From: a virus
Length of the DNA: 40,296 bases
IMG/VR virus record: IMGVR_UViG_3300045242_000085
Span: 1-40,296 of that record
Direction: 5' to 3' (one strand)
Shown: positions 37,242-40,296 of the stretch, in pieces
Position numbering within the stretch: position 1 is the first letter of the stretch
Layout of the letters: each line of letters begins with the position of its first letter
Notes under the pieces: generated by a model
Told to the model about the DNA's origin: nothing
Databases searched by the model: none
What the model saw: the letters and a program-made list of their open reading frames with translations, nothing else
Translations under genes and position numbers: made by a program

Positions 37242-37667
37242 TCACTCAGGATTGCTGACGGCGAAGCTCGACACGGACATGGTCTCGCCGACCGTGAGCG
37301 TGATGTCCGTCAGGTTCAGGTCGCAGCCCGAGAGACCGACCGTGCCGTCGAAGAGGATGGTCGTGCCGTCGGACTTGAAGAGCCGGAAGAACGCCGCGGT
37401 GCCGGTGGCGAGTGCCGTGATGTTCGAGATCGCGTTTGCCGTCGCCGTGGCGGAACGTGTCGGAGCGGTACCAGCAGCCACAGATGCCGCGAAGGCGGTG
37501 GCGTTCATGGTGAACTCGCCGAGCAGTGTCTGGGCGCCGATCGCCGTGTTGGCGTCAGTCGGCTGGGCACCGGAGTAGATCCTGAGCTTCCCGGCGTTGG
37601 CCAGAGCACAGCCGGCGTCAAGCGAGGCCTTGGCGAAGGTGTCTGAGAAGAACGGGTTGAGCGCCAT
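37242..37667 (-). CDS. Small virion-type protein, 141 aa
   Basis: The protein starts MALNPFFSDTFAKASLDAGC and contains ALANAGKLRIYSGAQPTDAN, TLLGEFTMNATAFAASVA and ISNITALATGTAAFFRLFKS, then strands (GTTILFDGTVGLSGCDLNLT). The 'GKLRIYSGAQPTDANTA' block and beta-rich C-terminus match a conserved phage protein family of unknown function that usually appears among minor tail or decoration genes. It lies directly before the lectin-like repeat gene and is likely part of the same host-recognition module. Confidence 0.65.
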   Translation of the reverse strand: MALNPFFSDTFAKASLDAGCALANAGKLRIYSGAQPTDANTAIGAQTLLGEFTMNATAFAASVAAGTAPTRSATATANAISNITALATGTAAFFRLFKSDGTTILFDGTVGLSGCDLNLTDITLTVGETMSVSSFAVSNPE

Positions 37668-37679
37668 GCTTGGTTCCTC

Positions 37680-37694
37680 CTATAGCCATTTTGA
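37680..37694. repeat. Copy of a 14-base direct repeat flanking the lectin module
   Basis: The sequence TATAGCCATTTTGA occurs here (37681-37694), just after the 234-residue gene, and again at 34890-34903, inside the end of the KKM-repeat gene. The copies flank the two genes between them. Exact 14-base matches are unlikely by chance in this window. Confidence 0.55.
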
Positions 37695-37700
37695 ATCAGA

Positions 37701-38405
37701 TCAGAAGCCGGGCGTCCAGCCCGCGTGCCACTCGGCGAAGGTCGACCTGAACACCGCGCTGATGATGTCCGTCTTGTCAGGAGTGAGAACCGGCTCGCCG
37801 ATGCTTCCCCAGTTCCATCCCGAAGTCCAGGTGACGTTGTAACCGTTGGTGGTCAGCTCCATGGTCATGTGCTGGCCATTCTCGCCGTGTGCCGGAGGAT
37901 TGATGACGCAGTCGCCGTACAGCGTCAGGTAGAACACGTTCCCGTCGTCCATGTCCGGCGTTACCTCAGGCATGTAGCCGAGGTTGACGACGATCGGGTT
38001 GTAGACGTAATCCGGCGAATCCGGCCGGAGACCAAACCCAGGAGGCGGCGGAGGAGGATTGATGTCTTCGCCCTCGACGTTCAGCCGCCACTCCATCTCG
38101 TTCCGGACTTCCTTGAGTGCGGTGACGGTGAACGAGTTCTGCGGAGGGTCGAACACGAGCCGTACGAACGTGTAGATGTACGACTTGACGCCCTGAAGCC
38201 TGTCCATGTCCGGACTGAATTCGCCCCACGTAGTGGAGCTGTCGAAGATGATGAACGGCTCAGTCGGTCCGACCCCCAGCTGCCGCAGGATGCCGAACGC
38301 GGTGTTGGTGTGCGTGACGACGTCGACGTCAAACGCCGTGAACTCAGGATCCATGCCAAGAAGCTTCTTGGTCGAATCCAGGACGCTATCCGTGTTGATC
38401 GGCAT
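37701..38405 (-). CDS. Connector-like domain fused to a tail-decoration domain, 234 aa
   Basis: Residues 1-112 (MPINTDSVLDSTKKLLGMDP; NTAFGILRQLGVGPTEPFII; VKSYIYTFVRLVFDPPQNSF; MEWRLNV) match the head-tail connector family related to HK97 gp6. A proline run (NPPPPPPGFG) then leads to a C-terminal domain: MPEVTPDMDDGNVFYLTLYG, INPPAHGENGQHMTMELTTN, WNWGSIG and FAEWHAGWTPGF. This half resembles domains of tail fibres and decoration proteins. The protein may tether a fibre-like domain to the connector. It lies upstream of the lectin module, far from the other connectors. Confidence 0.65.
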   Translation of the reverse strand: MPINTDSVLDSTKKLLGMDPEFTAFDVDVVTHTNTAFGILRQLGVGPTEPFIIFDSSTTWGEFSPDMDRLQGVKSYIYTFVRLVFDPPQNSFTVTALKEVRNEMEWRLNVEGEDINPPPPPPGFGLRPDSPDYVYNPIVVNLGYMPEVTPDMDDGNVFYLTLYGDCVINPPAHGENGQHMTMELTTNGYNVTWTSGWNWGSIGEPVLTPDKTDIISAVFRSTFAEWHAGWTPGF

Positions 38406-38420
38406 CCTTACTCCTCGGGA

Positions 38421-39308
38421 TCAGAGGTGACAGGCGGAACGAGCAGAGTTGTATGCAGTGTCCGTGTTCTGGCCCCAGACACCGTCTGCACCCTTCGGGT
38501 CGAAACCCATGCCGGCCAGAGCCTTCTGGACGGCGATGACGGTGTTCGTGAGTGCCGTGTTGGACTTCGGTCCCCAAGCCCCATCCTGTGTCGTCCCGAC
38601 GACCTTCTGCGTGTACCGAACACCGTACGGGTACTTCCTTCCGCCCCAGGGAGTGGCCGCCTCGAGCGATTCGCCGCACTTGTCGGTATCGGTTCCCCAC
38701 TGGTTGTCGGCGGTGGTGTGGAGGGCCTTCTGAAGAGCCACGCAGTTCGGCTTGGGGCCTGGCGGCTTCGGTGCCTGGCCGATGTACTTGCCGACCATTT
38801 TGAGAAAGTCACTCCACGGGAACGATTTGCCCGGATCGGAGTGATCGCTGGACCGGAAGACACGGTTCACGTCGACGTGGCCGACAAACCCCTTGGTGTA
38901 GCCCTTGATCTGAGCGTCCGAGTTGTGCCGGAGCGGGATGGAGTACTTGCGGCACCACTCCGCGGCGCAGACAGCGGCGTTGTCGAGCAGGGCCCTGGAA
39001 TACGCGTCGTTCCACTGGGCCGAACCCTGACTGGCATAGCCGGCCAGCTCGAGGTTGAGCGAGTTCGGGTTGACCGGCGGCATGGTCCAGGCCTCATCAC
39101 CGTCGTTGACGCAGCGAACCCGGGAGTTGTTGTCGACGCACCAGTGGGACGATGCCTGGATAGCCGGGTTCATGAAGTACCTGGCTACGTTCTCCGCGGT
39201 CGAAGGACCTTCCGGCGCTTCCATGGTGTGGATGCCGATGAAGACGATCGAGCCACGGCGGCCGCTCCTCCTGTTCGGCGTGATCATCGTGCTTGTTGCT
39301 ACCATCAT
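38421..39308 (-). CDS. Endolysin: N-acetylmuramoyl-L-alanine amidase, 295 aa
   Basis: The N-terminal domain has IVFIGIHTME with His 27, ASSHWCVDN with His 55, NLELAG with Glu 87, VGHVDVNRVF with His 144 and SDHSDPGKSFPW with Asp 158, the PGRP/Amidase_2 pattern (His 27, His 144 and Asp 158 as zinc ligands). The C-terminal half (190-295) has repeats of the kind LQKALHTTADNQWGTDTD and VQKALAGMGFDPKGADGVWG, peptidoglycan-binding motifs. It cuts the amide between muramic acid and the stem peptide. The start overlaps the HNH stop (ATGA). No signal peptide is present, so a holin should be needed. Confidence 0.85.
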   Translation of the reverse strand: MMVATSTMITPNRRSGRRGSIVFIGIHTMEAPEGPSTAENVARYFMNPAIQASSHWCVDNNSRVRCVNDGDEAWTMPPVNPNSLNLELAGYASQGSAQWNDAYSRALLDNAAVCAAEWCRKYSIPLRHNSDAQIKGYTKGFVGHVDVNRVFRSSDHSDPGKSFPWSDFLKMVGKYIGQAPKPPGPKPNCVALQKALHTTADNQWGTDTDKCGESLEAATPWGGRKYPYGVRYTQKVVGTTQDGAWGPKSNTALTNTVIAVQKALAGMGFDPKGADGVWGQNTDTAYNSARSACHL

Positions 39309-39733
39309 TCTCCTAACCAGAGCTTCGTGTCGCCAGGTCGTCTCTCGACGAGAACAGGCCTGATCAACTTCTCGTTACCGAAGTGAATGGCGTTATGGGT
39401 CCTCATGGAAACCGTGATCAGGAACTCAGGATCGAGAACCGATTCGTCTCCGTCAACAAGTGCTTCCACCGTCATAGGATTCATGTGATGGACAGCGCCC
39501 TTGGTAAGAATCTCATGACCCTCCATCCCTAGGTCTCGCCCCATGTCCCGGGCGATCACGTGGTTCCGGAGGTTACGCCACTGACTCGATGTGTAGAACG
39601 CCTGGTTCAGGTACCTGTCAAACCCGAAGTTTGAGATTCCCACTTGTGAATGCAGGGCGAGATACCTGAACCTATTTTGGAACTCATCTATGCGAATGAG
39701 CTCCGTGTAAGATCTGATCCTCGGCGAATTCAT
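39305..39733 (-). CDS. HNH endonuclease, 142 aa
   Basis: The motif starts with VHHMNPM (His 82/83) and continues in LDPEFLITVSMRTHNAIHFG (Asn 114, His 117), an HNH core near the C-terminus. No CxxC pair is present, so a zinc-free or shortened HNH is likely. HNH proteins next to terminases in HK97-like phages help packaging by nicking DNA. The ATG follows CGGGAGGTCC and lies inside the end of the upstream gene. Confidence 0.8.
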   Translation of the reverse strand: MNSPRIRSYTELIRIDEFQNRFRYLALHSQVGISNFGFDRYLNQAFYTSSQWRNLRNHVIARDMGRDLGMEGHEILTKGAVHHMNPMTVEALVDGDESVLDPEFLITVSMRTHNAIHFGNEKLIRPVLVERRPGDTKLWLGE

Positions 39734-40049
39734 CGTCGTCAGGACCTCCCGCGTAACTGCGCATGGCCCTTAGCGCGTTCCTGTAGAGATCCTCGATCCG
39801 GCCGGCTGTGGCCAGAGCTTCGACCTTGGCGGAGAGCAACTCGTTCTCTCGCCGAAGACGGGCCTGCTCCAGCTGCTCTCTGGTCGTTCCGAGCTTGAGA
39901 TAGTGGGTGATGACCTGAGCAGAGGCCTTACCCTCTAGGAGTTGCTGCTCGGCTACGTCCACGGCAAGCGCGATCAGCTGATTCTCTCGTCCTTCGATCG
40001 TTGTTGCGGGAGGCCTTGACCGACCAGTTCCTTTCCTTTTAGCTGCCAT
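39684..40049 (-). CDS. Probable terminase small subunit, 121 aa
   Basis: I choose the ATG at 40049 because GGGGGTGA ends five bases before it. The longer GTG start at 40064 lacks a good site. The protein has a basic N-terminus (AAKRKGTGRSRPPATTIEG) and a conserved block RENQLIALAVDVAEQQLLEG, then KASAQVITHYLKLGTTREQL, RLRRENELLSAKVEALATAG and RIEDLYRNALRAMRSYAGGP. The order fits a family of small terminase-like proteins that lie at the start of late phage operons. The HTH and coiled-coil parts suit a DNA-binding oligomer. The acidic end is hydrophilic. Confidence 0.7.
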   Translation of the reverse strand: MAAKRKGTGRSRPPATTIEGRENQLIALAVDVAEQQLLEGKASAQVITHYLKLGTTREQLEQARLRRENELLSAKVEALATAGRIEDLYRNALRAMRSYAGGPDDDEFAEDQILHGAHSHR

Positions 40050-40235
40050 GGAGTTCACCCCCACTTCTGGAGAGTCTTGAGCTGACTGAGACTACTTCAC
40101 CAGGGGGCACCGGGAGATCCTAGTGACTTTAGTGGGAACGAAAGGCACTTTCCTAAGACACGAAAGGTCGGGGGGGTGGACCAGACTTGTCTACAGGAAT
40201 TCGAATCTCTACCGATGCCCCCGGGTGAAGCAGCC
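40050..40235 (-). promoter_or_regulatory. Region upstream of the late operon
   Basis: This gap separates the probable small terminase from the partial gene at the right edge. On the minus strand TAGGAT (plus 40117-40122) could be a -10 box of the actinobacterial kind, but no matching -35 is visible. The words ACGAAAGG occur twice (near 40139 and 40161), and GAAAG-GCA-CTTTC forms a short hairpin. The late operon could start here. Support is modest. Confidence 0.35.
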
Positions 40236-40296
40236 TCAGTCGCTATCGCTGTCCTGGTCTTTGCACGTACAGTTCTCGTCTTTGCTGTTGGCTTTC
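40236..40296 (-). CDS. C-terminal tail of a gene cut by the right edge
   Basis: Reading the minus strand from the edge gives KANSKDENCTCKDQDSDSD and then a TGA. The acidic tail with a CxC motif looks like the end of a small protein, and no stop interrupts the frame to the window edge. Only about 19 codons are visible, so the call is weak. Confidence 0.3.
   Translation of the reverse strand, partial: KANSKDENCTCKDQDSDSD

Noticed and set aside
37725-39386. Plus-strand open frame of 553 codons
   Set aside because: It runs across two genes and an intergenic gap on the other strand and has the Arg/Val/Asp-rich composition of a shadow. The opposite-strand endolysin is certain.
1-40296. tRNA genes, integrase or attachment site
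   Set aside because: No cloverleaf, recombinase or att-like repeat was recognised by eye. Only part of the genome is visible, so absence here does not settle lifestyle.

Overview
The window is about 40.3 kb of a tailed double-stranded DNA phage genome. Every gene I can support lies on the minus strand, so transcription runs from the right edge to the left edge. The head, tail and lysis genes are those of a siphovirus: HK97-type protease, capsid and portal, a 1396-residue tape measure, Dit and Gp37-like tail-tip proteins, and no sheath. The moderate GC content, GGAGG-type ribosome sites, Sec signal peptides of the Streptomyces type and a Streptomyces-like small membrane protein point to an actinobacterial host, most likely Streptomyces or a relative. 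That host assignment is an inference. Many core proteins belong to families also seen in Firmicutes phages.

Layout in the direction of transcription. (1) 40.0-37.2 kb: probable small terminase, HNH nuclease, amidase endolysin, a connector-like protein fused to a tail-decoration domain, and a small virion-type protein. (2) 37.2-32.1 kb: an 806-residue lectin-like protein carrying 27 KKM repeats, a secreted six-cysteine protein, a protein with two GMxWG boxes, a permuted papain-like cysteine hydrolase and a small acidic protein. (3) 32.1-26.4 kb: large terminase, portal, a single-ORF fusion of prohead protease, scaffold and major capsid, and two head-tail joining proteins. (4) 26.4-15.3 kb: three paralogous tail-tube-type proteins with a chaperone-like gene between the first and second, a receptor-binding-like protein, a gp10-like neck protein, tape measure, distal tail proteins, fibre-like and Fn3 proteins, and a holin. 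(5) 15.3-7.2 kb: an accessory zone rich in small membrane proteins. Several genes here have their own copy of a repeated TATAAT promoter and their own hairpin terminator. (6) 7.2 kb to the left edge: an unknown protein, a 1231-residue helicase / primase-like / family B DNA polymerase fusion, and a train of small, mostly overlapping genes including a probable ssDNA-binding protein and a DUF6275-like protein.

The most interesting candidates are: the fused replication protein (SF3/D5-type ATPase, then an AEP-like segment, then a complete exonuclease and palm of a family B polymerase); the array of single-gene cassettes driven by six copies of one promoter, two of them with the same hairpin in the leader; three tandem tail-tube paralogs; the 27-repeat lectin protein; and a strongly strand-biased YATATY word on the coding strand that is often built from rare codons. 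There is no gene-free stretch over 300 bases, and I saw no tRNA, CRISPR array, integrase or insertion sequence.
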